A stretch of 24,481 nt of DNA from a virus, in IMG/VR virus record IMGVR_UViG_3300042365_000353, positions 1 to 24,481 of that record. One strand, written 5' to 3'. Both the position numbers and the translations under genes were made by a program. This document shows, one piece after another, positions 5,765 through 12,247 of this stretch; within the stretch, counting starts at the first letter, position 1; each line of letters opens with the position of its first letter. The notes under the pieces were generated by a model. It saw only the letters and a list, made by a program, of their open reading frames with translations, did not search any database and was not told the origin of the DNA.

Positions 5765-5817
5765 TGTTGCACCGCAGTGCTGCAGCCGTCCACCGAAAAA
5801 AACTTTCGAGTAGGCTA

Positions 5818-5851
5818 TTGACTTCGCAGTTTCGTCTGTCCTAAAGTCCGC
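5818..5851 (+). promoter_or_regulatory. Rightward early promoter with shared operator box
   Basis: TTGACT (5818-5823) matches the -35 consensus at 5 of 6 bases. It is followed at 17-18 bases by CTAAAG/TAAAGT (5841-5847). The 11-mer CTAAAGTCCGC (5841-5851) is identical to the one over the -10 of the leftward promoter (4542-4532, minus strand), and its first 8 bases also occur at the repressor start. It lies 49 bases before the first early gene. It probably plays the part of lambda PL and is shut by the same repressor. Confidence 0.65.
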
Positions 5852-5895
5852 ATCCACGCCCCAAGACAACGGCACAGCCGGGGGCCGAGGATGCG

Positions 5896-6036
5896 ATGGA
5901 CCTGCACACCAGCCTGGCGGCCCTGGCCGCAGCCCTGGCCGCTGACGCGGCCGAGCACGCCCGCCACACCGCGCGCCTGCAGCGCACCACCGGCTTCGCC
6001 CGCGGCCTGGCCGCCGTTGGGGAGGCGCTGCTGTGA
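5896..6036 (+). CDS. Small Ala-rich early protein (46 residues)
   Basis: ATG at 5896 gives MDLHTSLAALAAALAADAAE, a strongly helical Ala/Leu protein ending GFARGLAAVGEALL. GAGG lies 5 bases upstream. The stop overlaps the next gene's GTG (GTGA). A second ATG at 5891 is in another frame, and its product looks like a shadow. It is the first gene after the early promoter. It may form an amphipathic helix or coiled coil; no function is recognised. Confidence 0.6.
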   Translation: MDLHTSLAALAAALAADAAEHARHTARLQRTTGFARGLAAVGEALL

Positions 6037-6212
6037 GCGCCCCCACCGTCCGCAAGTTCCCCCGAACCATGGACGAGGCGTTCCCCCGCGGCGTCGAGTA
6101 CGCCTGCTCTGTCGAACGCCACCGCGCGCCCATGGGGTTCATTGAGGCACTGTTGGCCTGGGTGTCCATTTCTGGCATGTCGATGCTGATTGCTTGGTCG
6201 GTGGTGGCATGA
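6033..6212 (+). CDS. Small single-TM early protein with FPRTMDEAFP motif (59 residues)
   Basis: The GTG at 6033 overlaps the previous stop, and the TGA overlaps the next ATG, so this frame is fixed at both ends. The N-terminal half reads KFPRTMDEAFPRGVEYACSVER, a signature I recall from short hypothetical proteins in Comamonadaceae phage and plasmid islands. The C-terminal 25 residues (FIEALLAWVSISGMSMLIAW) form one membrane helix. It is probably an inner-membrane protein with a cytoplasmic N-terminus. Function unknown. Confidence 0.65.
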   Translation: MSAPTVRKFPRTMDEAFPRGVEYACSVERHRAPMGFIEALLAWVSISGMSMLIAWSVVA

Positions 6213-6532
6213 AGCGCGGCGACCTCATACGTTTTGCGCAGGCGGCGGGGTTCATTGATGCCGAGGCAACCGTGCGCCGCCGCCATGCGCGCAAGGATGC
6301 AAACATGACCCGCGACCGCGACATAGACGAAGCATTTGACGCCCGCATTGAGCCATGGGGCGTCAATCTGCCCGGCTGCACCGGCCCCTGCCAGCAAGGC
6401 CGCGTGGCCTGCCAGTGCCCTCAATCGTGTGAGCAGGCGCTGGATCGAAGCATTCTGCGCCTGGCTGGTCAGGCGTTCCTGGCCATCGTGCTGGCGGGGG
6501 CGGTGATTGCGGTGGGAGTGGCGGTGTCATGA
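6209..6532 (+). CDS. Early protein with Cys-rich middle and C-terminal membrane helix (107 residues)
   Basis: ATG at 6209 overlaps the upstream stop (ATGA). A more distant GTG at 6194 is less likely. The first 32 residues (MKRGDLIRFAQAAGFIDAEA) resemble the short helical module found in many beta-proteobacterial early phage genes. A stretch with five cysteines follows (LPGCTGPCQQGRVACQCPQS then C, about residues 54-73), possibly a metal site. The end is a hydrophobic helix (AFLAIVLAGAVIAVGVAV). An internal ATG at 6305 (MTRDRDIDEAFDARIEPW) could make a shorter form. No function is recognised. Confidence 0.6.
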   Translation: MKRGDLIRFAQAAGFIDAEATVRRRHARKDANMTRDRDIDEAFDARIEPWGVNLPGCTGPCQQGRVACQCPQSCEQALDRSILRLAGQAFLAIVLAGAVIAVGVAVS

Positions 6533-6900
6533 GTTCCGTCTACCTCACCGGCACCGTGGCCGGCACGTATCACGGCCTGTCCACCGTGCCCGAGGTTGAC
6601 CAGCCTGCGCATGTGGTGGTCACCGTGCAGATGCGCCAGGTGCGCCCGGGTGCGCCGTTCATCACGGGCGTGCTGTGGTGTGGCCACGGCGAAGCCGGCG
6701 AGCGCCGCGCAGCTGAGGTGCGGCGGGAACTGGTGCGCGATACGCGGGTCAGCCTGGCAGGCGAGGCCATCACCTACTGCGCCCGGGCCAACAGCCTGAA
6801 CGTGCGCGGCCTGGAGGCCGTCAACGTCGTGACGCCCATGCGCGATGTCGTGCGCTTCGAAAGCCTGCGCCCCACAACCCCCGAACCCACCACCCCATGA
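6529..6900 (+). CDS. Early phage protein, possible OB-like beta fold (123 residues)
   Basis: ATG at 6529 and the TGA at 6898-6900 each overlap a neighbour by 4 bases. The sequence is rich in beta-forming residues (VYLTGTVAGTYHGL, HVVVTVQMRQVRPG, TRVSLAGEAITYCARANS, VNVVTPMRDVVRFESLRP), followed by a short Pro/Thr tail. The alternation and the GTV...VSLAGEA pattern suggest a small OB-like barrel, perhaps nucleic-acid binding. That is a guess from pattern, and no family is recognised. It directly precedes a nucleotide kinase gene. Confidence 0.65.
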   Translation: MSSVYLTGTVAGTYHGLSTVPEVDQPAHVVVTVQMRQVRPGAPFITGVLWCGHGEAGERRAAEVRRELVRDTRVSLAGEAITYCARANSLNVRGLEAVNVVTPMRDVVRFESLRPTTPEPTTP

Positions 6901-7574
6901 CCCACGCCCACCACATCCACCCCCTGCCCGACCCCATCGTCATCGGCATCGCCGGCCACGCCGGGGCAGGCAAAGACACCGCCGCGGCGTACCTGGTCGA
7001 GCGCTACGGCTTCGTGCAGGCCAGCTTTGCAGACCCCATCCGCAGCATGGCCATGCTGATGCTCGAAGAAGCCGGCATCGACCACCGCTGGCTCACCGAG
7101 CGAGCCTCCAAAGAGGCGCGCATTCCCGGCCTGGGCATCAGCGCCCGCGCCCTGATGCAGACGCTGGGCACGGAGTGTGGCCGCAGCCTGCACCAGAACA
7201 TCTGGGTGCGCCACATGGCCCTGCGCCTGGGCCTGCCGGGGCCTGACCTGTCTTTGCGCGGCACGCCTGCTGCGCTGGCCACGCCCGTGCATGACCGAAT
7301 TGTGGTCAGCGACTGCCGCTTCCCGAACGAGGCCGAATGGATCCACCTGATCGGCGGCAAGGTCATCCGCCTGCACCGCCGCCAGGCCGGCGCCGTTCGC
7401 CCCCACGTCAGCGAAGCGCAGGTCATGGACCTGCACGCCGATGTGGACATCCACAACCACGGCGAGCACTTCGCCGGCCTGCACGGCCTGCTGGACGGCG
7501 CCATGGCGAGCTGGTGCATCGGCGAGCGTGAGCCGATGAGCCTGCGCGCGCCAGACCCGGCTGCCTACATATGA
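6897..7574 (+). CDS. Deoxynucleoside monophosphate kinase (phage dNMP kinase family)
   Basis: The protein has a P-loop GHAGAGKDT (residues 20-28) with the Asp typical of dNMP/T4 gene 1-like kinases in place of the first hydroxyl residue. The lid/substrate region reads SFADPIRSM (about 44-52) and SARALMQTLGTECGR. A conserved VSDCRFPNEAEWI follows (about 139-151), then RLHRR and DIHNHG near the end. Such enzymes phosphorylate dNMPs to dNDPs in the cytoplasm to feed phage DNA synthesis. At 225 residues it has normal length. The start overlaps the upstream stop (ATGA), and the stop overlaps the next ATG. Confidence 0.9.
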   Translation: MTHAHHIHPLPDPIVIGIAGHAGAGKDTAAAYLVERYGFVQASFADPIRSMAMLMLEEAGIDHRWLTERASKEARIPGLGISARALMQTLGTECGRSLHQNIWVRHMALRLGLPGPDLSLRGTPAALATPVHDRIVVSDCRFPNEAEWIHLIGGKVIRLHRRQAGAVRPHVSEAQVMDLHADVDIHNHGEHFAGLHGLLDGAMASWCIGEREPMSLRAPDPAAYI

Positions 7575-8068
7575 CCCGCAAGCGCAGCAAATACCGCCCC
7601 CGCGGCGTCAACCCCACGGCCCACCTGGTGGCCATCCAGGGCGTGGCCTGGCTCAGCCGGGATGACCAGACCCTGTGGGCGCTGGCCATCGACGACGCAG
7701 TGCGCGCCGTGGCCCGGGGCCAGGCCAGCCAGGCGCAGTGGCGCGAAATCTTTGACGCGGTCAACCTGGTCGAGCAGCTCGTCATCATGCGCAAGGCGCA
7801 TGACCCGGGGCGCATCGTGCAGGCCGCGCAAGACGCCTGCGAAGCCATCCTGGACCGTCAGCGCGCCACCGGTGTGCGTGCTGCGCGTGCCAGTGAACTG
7901 GCCGCTCTGCACGAGGTGCGCGCCGGCTGGGTGGAGCTGATGAGCGGCATCACCCAGGCCGAGCGCTTCGCGGCCGGTGAAGCCGTGGCGCACCGCGTGC
8001 GCCGGGCGCTGGCCGGTGGTGAGCCTAAGGCGCGGGTGGTGCATCCGCCGCAAGAGGTGACCGCGTGA
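7571..8068 (+). CDS. Conserved helical early phage protein, unknown function (165 residues)
   Basis: The protein starts MTRKRSKYRPRGVNPTAHLV, a basic tail, and continues as mostly alpha-helical sequence (LWALAIDDAVRAVARGQASQ, EIFDAVNLVEQLVIMR, AILDRQRATGVRAARASELA). I recall the basic start followed by a helical bundle from unnamed early genes of beta-proteobacterial prophages. No catalytic or metal motif is seen. Both ends are joined to neighbours by 4-base overlaps (ATGA, GTGA). Confidence 0.7.
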   Translation: MTRKRSKYRPRGVNPTAHLVAIQGVAWLSRDDQTLWALAIDDAVRAVARGQASQAQWREIFDAVNLVEQLVIMRKAHDPGRIVQAAQDACEAILDRQRATGVRAARASELAALHEVRAGWVELMSGITQAERFAAGEAVAHRVRRALAGGEPKARVVHPPQEVTA

Positions 8069-8331
8069 AGCACACCCCCAGCCCCCACCGCGCCGCCGCC
8101 AGCACGCTGGCCCAGCGCCTGCGCATCGTGGCGCACCGCGGCCACCAGGTCACCGCCAAGGATCTGGCCACCCTGGTGCGCGCTGCGGCGCTGCTGGAGG
8201 AACAGGGCGCGGCGATTGACCGGCACCTGAGCGTGTACGGGCAGACGCTGGGGGAGCTGGTGGAGACGCGGCATCAGTTGGTGAGCATCAGGGAGATGCT
8301 CACGGAGGCGCTGGAGGGGGAGGCTGTATGA
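8065..8331 (+). CDS. Small helical early protein, unknown function (88 residues)
   Basis: The start is GTG at 8065, overlapping the upstream TGA. The sequence is a basic N-terminus followed by long amphipathic helices (LRIVAHRGHQ, AKDLATLVRAAALLEEQGAA, LGELVETRHQLVSIREMLTE), probably a coiled coil. The 3' end is G-rich and its TGA overlaps the next ATG. Nothing else is recognised. Confidence 0.6.
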   Translation: MKHTPSPHRAAASTLAQRLRIVAHRGHQVTAKDLATLVRAAALLEEQGAAIDRHLSVYGQTLGELVETRHQLVSIREMLTEALEGEAV

Positions 8332-8693
8332 CAAATCACACACCGGGGCCGTGGAGGGCCGGGCCGAATGGCGGCTGGGGTCTTGGCCCGATCAACGCGG
8401 TTTTCACGGCCGAGAGCGACCTCTACGGCGACCTTCTCGCCAGCCTTCAGACCGTGCCAGAGAGCCCGCACATGGAAGCCAACGCCCTCTTAATGGCTGC
8501 GGCGCCCCGCATTTACCAGGCGCTCAAGTCCGCCCGCGACTGCATCAGCCAAGACCGCCAGGCCCTCGCCGACGCCCACATGGACCCGGCCACGAACCGG
8601 CTGGACGAGGACGGCCAGGCCGGTGTGGACGAATATGACGCGGTGCTGGCTGAGATTGATGCGGCTATTGCACAGGCGGAGGGGCAAGCATGA
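8328..8693 (+). CDS. HTPGPW-type early phage protein, copy 1 (121 residues)
   Basis: The start MTNHTPGPWRAGPNGGWGLG carries the HTPGPW motif of a very common unnamed phage family, which also has a central NALLMAAAP block (about residues 50-58; usual form NARLIAAAPDLL). The C-terminal part is helical and acidic (RLDEDGQAGVDEYDAVLAEIDAAIAQA). A second member lies at 10607-10876. The role of the family is unknown. Both ends overlap neighbours by 4 bases. Confidence 0.75.
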   Translation: MTNHTPGPWRAGPNGGWGLGPINAVFTAESDLYGDLLASLQTVPESPHMEANALLMAAAPRIYQALKSARDCISQDRQALADAHMDPATNRLDEDGQAGVDEYDAVLAEIDAAIAQAEGQA

Positions 8694-9412
8694 CCGAGCG
8701 CCCGATCATCTTCAGCGCGCCGATGGTGCGCGCGATCCTGGAGGGCACCAAGACGCAGACGCGGCGGGTGGTGAAGCCGCAGCCTCCTGAAATCCTGCCC
8801 GCCTACGCGCCCAAGGTCTACTGGCCCGCCCGCGACCGCCACATGACCCACGGCGACCCCGACGGCGCGGCTTATCTGCAGTTTGAACGCCCCGGCGACT
8901 ATGACGGCGTGCATGTCATGCGCGGCGGCTTCGGGTTTCGCTGCCCCTATGGCCAGCCCGGCGACAGGCTTTGGGTGCGGGAGACGTGGGCATGGAGCGG
9001 CGACGGCGCCATCCCAGCCTTCGACCGCGTGCGAAAGGGGGAGGTCTGGTTCCGTGCTGACCCGGAGCGAACGTCCCCTGGCATCCGTTGGCGCCCGTCG
9101 ATCCACATGCCCCGCTGGGCCAGCCGCATTACGCTGGAGGTGACTGGCGTTCGCGTGGAGCGCCTGCAGGACATCAGCAAGGCGGAAGCAGTTGCTGAGG
9201 GCATTGAGCGCGGAGAAGGGTTCCCAGGCTGGTATCGCGGGCCGCTGCCCGGAGACTCCCCCGGGCTGGTGGAATCAGGCCGCAAATTCAAGACTCCGAC
9301 TGCCTTTCCGCGGCTAGCCTACCGTGCGCTGTGGGAGTCCATCAACGGCTCCAACTCCTGGGACGCAAACCCCTGGGTCTGGGTCATCGAGTTCAAGCGG
9401 GTGACGCCATGA
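8690..9412 (+). CDS. ASCH/PUA-like phage protein (240 residues)
   Basis: The start reads PIIFSAPMVRAILEGTKTQTRR (about residues 5-26). The middle has PYGQPGDRLWVRETW (about 85-99) and IHMPRWASRITLEVTGVRVE (about 138-157). The end reads ALWESINGSNSWDANPWVWV then IEF. This is the familiar pattern of an ASCH-type PUA-like barrel in phage early regions; homologues are often mislabelled morphogenetic protein. ASCH domains are thought to bind RNA or modified nucleotides, so a role in nucleic-acid handling is plausible but unproven. It is chained to both neighbours by ATGA overlaps. Confidence 0.8.
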   Translation: MTERPIIFSAPMVRAILEGTKTQTRRVVKPQPPEILPAYAPKVYWPARDRHMTHGDPDGAAYLQFERPGDYDGVHVMRGGFGFRCPYGQPGDRLWVRETWAWSGDGAIPAFDRVRKGEVWFRADPERTSPGIRWRPSIHMPRWASRITLEVTGVRVERLQDISKAEAVAEGIERGEGFPGWYRGPLPGDSPGLVESGRKFKTPTAFPRLAYRALWESINGSNSWDANPWVWVIEFKRVTP

Positions 9413-10131
9413 CCCAATCCCGCCACATCAACGCCCCGCGCTTCCGCTGGACGCCCGCGCGTGAGCAGATGCTGCGCAAGCTGTACCCTGACATGCCCGC
9501 CCAGCTCGTGGCGCAGCTGCTGGGCTGCTCGCTGGGGCCTGTCTACTCCAAGGCCGCGCTGCTGGGCCTGCACAAGTCTGCCGCCTTCCTGGCCAGCCAG
9601 TTGAGCGGGCGCATTCAACGCGGCCAGCGTGACCCGCGCATGACGGCCACGCAGTTCAAGCCCGGCGTGGTGCCGCACAACAAGGGCGTGCCCGGCAGCA
9701 CCGGCCTGCACCCGAACTGCCGCGCCACACAGTTCAAGCCCGGCCGCAAGGCTGAGGAGGCGCGCAACTACGTGCCGATCGGCAGCCACCGGCTCAGCAA
9801 AGACGGATACCTGGAGCGCAAGATGACGGACGACCCCGCCCTGGTGCCCGCCAGGCGCTGGAAGCCCGTGGCCCGCATCGTGTGGGAGGCCGCGCACGGC
9901 CCCATTCCGCCCGGGCACCTGGTCGTCTTCCGGCCCGGCATGTTCAGCAACGTGCTCGAACAGATCACCGTGGACCGGCTGGAGTGCATCAGCCAGGCCG
10001 AGAACGGCCGCCGCAACGCGCCCACCGTCAGGCACCTTGAGGTAGCGCGGCTCATCCAGCTCAAGGGCGCCATCACGCGCCAGGTCAACCGCATCACCCA
10101 GCAAGACAGCCAGAAGGAACCCCGCCCATGA
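9409..10131 (+). CDS. HNH endonuclease with N-terminal HTH/Myb-like region (240 residues)
   Basis: I choose ATG at 9409 because it overlaps the upstream stop (ATGA); the frame extends to 9331 but only antisense to the preceding coding end. Residues about 13-60 (RWTPAREQMLRKLYPDMPAQ then LVAQLLGCSLGPVYSKAALL) look like a Myb/HTH DNA-binding module. Two TQFKPG motifs follow (about 81-86 and 107-112), typical of HNH_3 phage nucleases. The nuclease part reads RIVWEAAHGPIPPGHLVVF then DRLECISQAEN (about 168-212). The usual VW-E--NGPIP-GH-V--D form is kept, although the usual Asn is His here. It could be a homing-type nuclease or a recombination/packaging helper. Confidence 0.85.
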   Translation: MTQSRHINAPRFRWTPAREQMLRKLYPDMPAQLVAQLLGCSLGPVYSKAALLGLHKSAAFLASQLSGRIQRGQRDPRMTATQFKPGVVPHNKGVPGSTGLHPNCRATQFKPGRKAEEARNYVPIGSHRLSKDGYLERKMTDDPALVPARRWKPVARIVWEAAHGPIPPGHLVVFRPGMFSNVLEQITVDRLECISQAENGRRNAPTVRHLEVARLIQLKGAITRQVNRITQQDSQKEPRP

Positions 10132-10412
10132 GCGCATCGCCCCACATCGACCAACTGCGCAGCCACCTGATGGACACCCTGGCCGCCCTGCGCGACCGCG
10201 ACAACCCCATGGAGCCCGACCGCGCCCGCGCCGTCGCCCAGGTGGCCGGCGTGCTGGTGGACACCGCGAAGGTGGAGATCGAGTACCTCAAGGTCACAGG
10301 CCAGGACAGTAGCAAGTTCCTCGAAACCCCGCCCGACGCGAAAGTCAAGCACCTGGGCGCGGAGGGCTTGCCGAACGGCATCGTGGGCATTACGCGGCAT
10401 GCGTTGAGGTAA
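10128..10412 (+). CDS. Conserved small early phage protein, unknown function (94 residues)
   Basis: The protein begins MSASPHIDQLRSHLMDTLAA, with the pattern LRDRDNPMEPDRARAVAQVA and AKVEIEYLKVTG (about residues 24-64) that I recall in many unnamed beta-proteobacterial prophage proteins. It is helical in the first two thirds, with a Gly/Pro-rich tail. The start overlaps the HNH gene stop (ATGA). It ends with TAA, the first break in the overlap chain. It may be a DNA-associated accessory. Confidence 0.7.
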   Translation: MSASPHIDQLRSHLMDTLAALRDRDNPMEPDRARAVAQVAGVLVDTAKVEIEYLKVTGQDSSKFLETPPDAKVKHLGAEGLPNGIVGITRHALR

Positions 10413-10418
10413 GCACTC

Positions 10419-10610
10419 ATGACCGAAACCCTGACCTGGATACCCGTGGCCACCAAGCCCGACGCGGATATCACAGTGCTGTGCTGGTTTGAATCGAAAG
10501 AGTGGTACAGCGGCTGGTGGGACGACGCCGCCGGCTGCTGGTTTGACGCTGCATCTGGCGCGGTGGTCGAAGGCGTCACGCACTGGGCACACGTGCAGGG
10601 GCCGCAATGA
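10419..10610 (+). CDS. DUF551-like protein, copy 1 (63 residues)
   Basis: The sequence starts MTETLTWIPVATKPDADITV and ends VVEGVTHWAHVQGPQ, with a central GWWDDAAGCWF. The WIPV...VLCW...GWW...VTHW layout is that of DUF551, short proteins widespread in phage early regions with no known role. ATG at 10419 lies 6 bases after the previous TAA. The stop overlaps the next ATG. A second DUF551-like gene lies at 12247-12504. Confidence 0.75.
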   Translation: MTETLTWIPVATKPDADITVLCWFESKEWYSGWWDDAAGCWFDAASGAVVEGVTHWAHVQGPQ

Positions 10611-10876
10611 GCAAGCACACACCGGGGCCGTGGACGGCAAACAAGCCGACCCAATCCAATGGGCGGGCCGAGGTTCACGCCGGGCCGATGCTTGTTGCCC
10701 AGGCGTTCAACTGGCTGCTCGATGCCGAAGGCGATGAGCAGTGCTTGGCAGATGCCCGCCTTATTGCCACGGCGCCCGATCTTCTTGAATTCGCCCACGA
10801 GGTGCGACGCACAGGTGACACCAGGTTGGCCAGCATGGCGATTGCGGTGATTGCACGGGCGGAGCGGGGCGCATGA
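10607..10876 (+). CDS. HTPGPW-type early phage protein, copy 2 (89 residues)
   Basis: The protein begins MSKHTPGPWTANKPTQSNG and has the family block DARLIATAPDLLEFAHEVRR (about residues 53-72), the canonical NARLIAAAPELL form. It is more typical than the first copy at 8328-8693. The two are too diverged to be a recent duplication. It overlaps both neighbours by 4 bases. Function unknown. Confidence 0.8.
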   Translation: MSKHTPGPWTANKPTQSNGRAEVHAGPMLVAQAFNWLLDAEGDEQCLADARLIATAPDLLEFAHEVRRTGDTRLASMAIAVIARAERGA

Positions 10877-11241
10877 CCACGCGCGCCACCCCCCTGTGGC
10901 CCTTCCCGGGCCAGGAAGGCCCGTGGTGGGAGCACTACCCGCCGCACAACCTGCCGCCCCCGCGCTTTGCCGTGGGCGACTGCGTGGAGACGCGCTGGGG
11001 CCGCGCCACCGTGCTCATCGTCAAGGACTACGAAGGCCTGGCCGGGCGCTGCTACCTGGTGAAGCATGACTGGAGCAACGCCCCGCCCGGCTTCGGCCAC
11101 TGGTTCGGCGAGGACGACATGCAGCCCGCTGGCCCCCTGATGCAGTGGCTCGATGACGAAGACCAAGCCCCCACCATGACCATCACCACCCCACCGCCAG
11201 CCGCCAGGCCGGTGGCGCCTCAATTGGAGCTTTTTGCATGA
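10873..11241 (+). CDS. Early protein with C-terminal beta-clamp-binding-like QLELF (122 residues)
   Basis: Residues about 1-95 look like a small folded domain rich in Trp, Gly and Pro (RFAVGDCVETRWGRATVLIV, GRCYLVKHDW, GHWFGEDDMQP), perhaps an SH3-like barrel. A flexible Thr/Pro linker follows (TITTPPPAARPVAP), then the last six residues QLELFA. QL(S/D)LF is the consensus by which polymerases and regulators dock on the bacterial sliding clamp, and a disordered tail is its usual setting. The protein may bind host beta clamp (inference). It overlaps neighbours by ATGA on both sides. Confidence 0.7.
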   Translation: MTTRATPLWPFPGQEGPWWEHYPPHNLPPPRFAVGDCVETRWGRATVLIVKDYEGLAGRCYLVKHDWSNAPPGFGHWFGEDDMQPAGPLMQWLDDEDQAPTMTITTPPPAARPVAPQLELFA

Positions 11242-11366
11242 GGAACAACATCGGAGACGAGGACGGCCTTGAGCTTTTCGGCCGCCTGCTCGTAGTGCTG
11301 GCCATCGTCGGCCTGGTCGCCATGCTGGCGCTTGCGACATGGGGGGTGTGGTCATGGATCAAGTGA
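11238..11366 (+). CDS. Single-TM mini-protein (42 residues)
   Basis: ATG at 11238 overlaps the preceding stop (ATGA). The product reads MRNNIGDEDGLELFGR followed by a strong membrane helix (LLVVLAIVGLVAMLALATWG) and WSWIK. The N-terminus is acidic and the end basic. It is one of several tiny membrane proteins in this operon. It overlaps the next gene by 13 bases. No family is recognised. Confidence 0.6.
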   Translation: MRNNIGDEDGLELFGRLLVVLAIVGLVAMLALATWGVWSWIK

Positions 11367-11611
11367 CCGTACCCCGCGCCACGCTGCAGCAGGCTCTCCA
11401 TGTGGCAACGGCTGCTGCGTATCCGGTGGCGCTGATTGCCGCCCTGCGCGCCGCGCTGGAGCAGCCGAAGCCCCCGCCCGAAGCTCAGACCGAGGCCGAG
11501 CGCTTGGCCTACTGCGCCGGATGGTGGGCGGCGATGGAGCAGAAGCGGGAGCAGCCGGCGCAGGAACCGGTGGCCCTTTTTGACGCGAGGCTGCGGGCAT
11601 GGCGCGGTTAA
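11354..11611 (+). CDS. Small early phage protein, unknown function (85 residues)
   Basis: I choose ATG at 11354 (MDQVTVPRATLQQALHVATA), the usual way short phage proteins of this sort begin. ATG at 11339 would add five unlikely residues. The protein is helical with a Pro/Gln-rich middle (LEQPKPPPEAQTEAERLAY) and ends EPVALFDARLRAWRG. It overlaps the upstream membrane mini-protein by 13 bases. Confidence 0.6.
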   Translation: MDQVTVPRATLQQALHVATAAAYPVALIAALRAALEQPKPPPEAQTEAERLAYCAGWWAAMEQKREQPAQEPVALFDARLRAWRG

Positions 11612-11679
11612 GGCAAGCCGCACAGCCGTCTGATGCAGACAACCCCACCCACCACCACCACCCAGCCCGAGCCGAAGTG

Positions 11680-11985
11680 ATGACCCAAGAACTCACCCAC
11701 ATCGAGCACCAGATCGCCGAGCTGCAGCGCCAGGCCGAGGCGCTGCGCACCACCACGGACGACCCGCAGCTGCCCGCCGCCTGGCGCAAGCTGGTCAAGG
11801 GCCAGGGCTGGTATCGGTACCTGGAACTCAAGCCCGCCCAGCACGAACTCTTCCAGCGCGACGGCTGGGAGCCCCTGCACCTGCGCCAGCAGCGCATGGC
11901 CGACGTCAAAGCCCGCGCCCTGGCCCGCGCCCACAGCGGCCTGGCGCTGGTGCGGGCTACTGAGCAGCACCACGGCATCCACTGA
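11680..11985 (+). CDS. Small early phage protein with N-terminal coiled coil (101 residues)
   Basis: I prefer ATG at 11680 (MTQELTHIEHQIAELQRQAE), which begins directly with a coiled-coil heptad pattern. An alternative ATG at 11599 (MARLRQAAQPSDADNPTHHH) has a better upstream GAGG but a His-rich, unlikely N-terminus. The C-terminal part (AWRKLVKGQGWYRYLELKPA, WEPLHLRQQRMADVKARALA) is basic and may contact nucleic acid. The stop lies in a run TGACTGACTGA that closes all three frames. Confidence 0.6.
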   Translation: MTQELTHIEHQIAELQRQAEALRTTTDDPQLPAAWRKLVKGQGWYRYLELKPAQHELFQRDGWEPLHLRQQRMADVKARALARAHSGLALVRATEQHHGIH

Positions 11986-12019
11986 CTGACTGACCGACTC
12001 CCCCACCAGGAGCCCACCC

Positions 12020-12247
12020 ATGAGCCTACTCACCCAAGCCGCGCTGCTCGAACGCTACGGCCCGCGCTTGAGCGTTGACGAGCTGGCCGCCGTGCTGAAG
12101 ATCAGCCGCGCCACCATCAACAACCAGATCAGCGACGGCACCTTCCCCATCGCCACCTACCGCGCCCACGGCAAACGCTGGGCCGACTTCCAGGACGTGG
12201 ACGCCTACCTCGAACAGTGCCGCGAAGCGGCGGTGGTGGGGGCGTGA
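12020..12247 (+). CDS. Small helix-turn-helix protein, candidate excisionase (75 residues)
   Basis: ATG at 12020 follows AGGAG at 7 bases. Residues about 17-41 (LSVDELAAVLKISRATINNQ then ISDG) form a helix-turn-helix. A wing (FPIATYRAHGKRWADFQDVD, about 42-61) and a closing helix (AYLEQCREA) follow. This is the HTH_17/excisionase-AlpA layout, in which the protein bends DNA or controls an integrase. It lies within 1 kb of the integrase gene, at the far end of the early operon. Excisionase is therefore likely, but a general regulator is possible. The stop overlaps the next ATG (TGATG). Confidence 0.75.
   Translation: MSLLTQAALLERYGPRLSVDELAAVLKISRATINNQISDGTFPIATYRAHGKRWADFQDVDAYLEQCREAAVVGA

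Noticed and set aside
5813-6122. Minus-strand frame opposite the first early gene (MAFDRAGVLDAAGE...)
   Set aside because: It overlaps a strong rightward promoter and coupled plus-strand genes. Composition is shadow-like and no binding site is present.
5663-6424. Minus-strand frame of 253 codons
   Set aside because: Most of it is antisense to the first early genes and runs through the early promoter. Only the last 24 codons, with their own strong binding site, are kept as a separate tiny gene.
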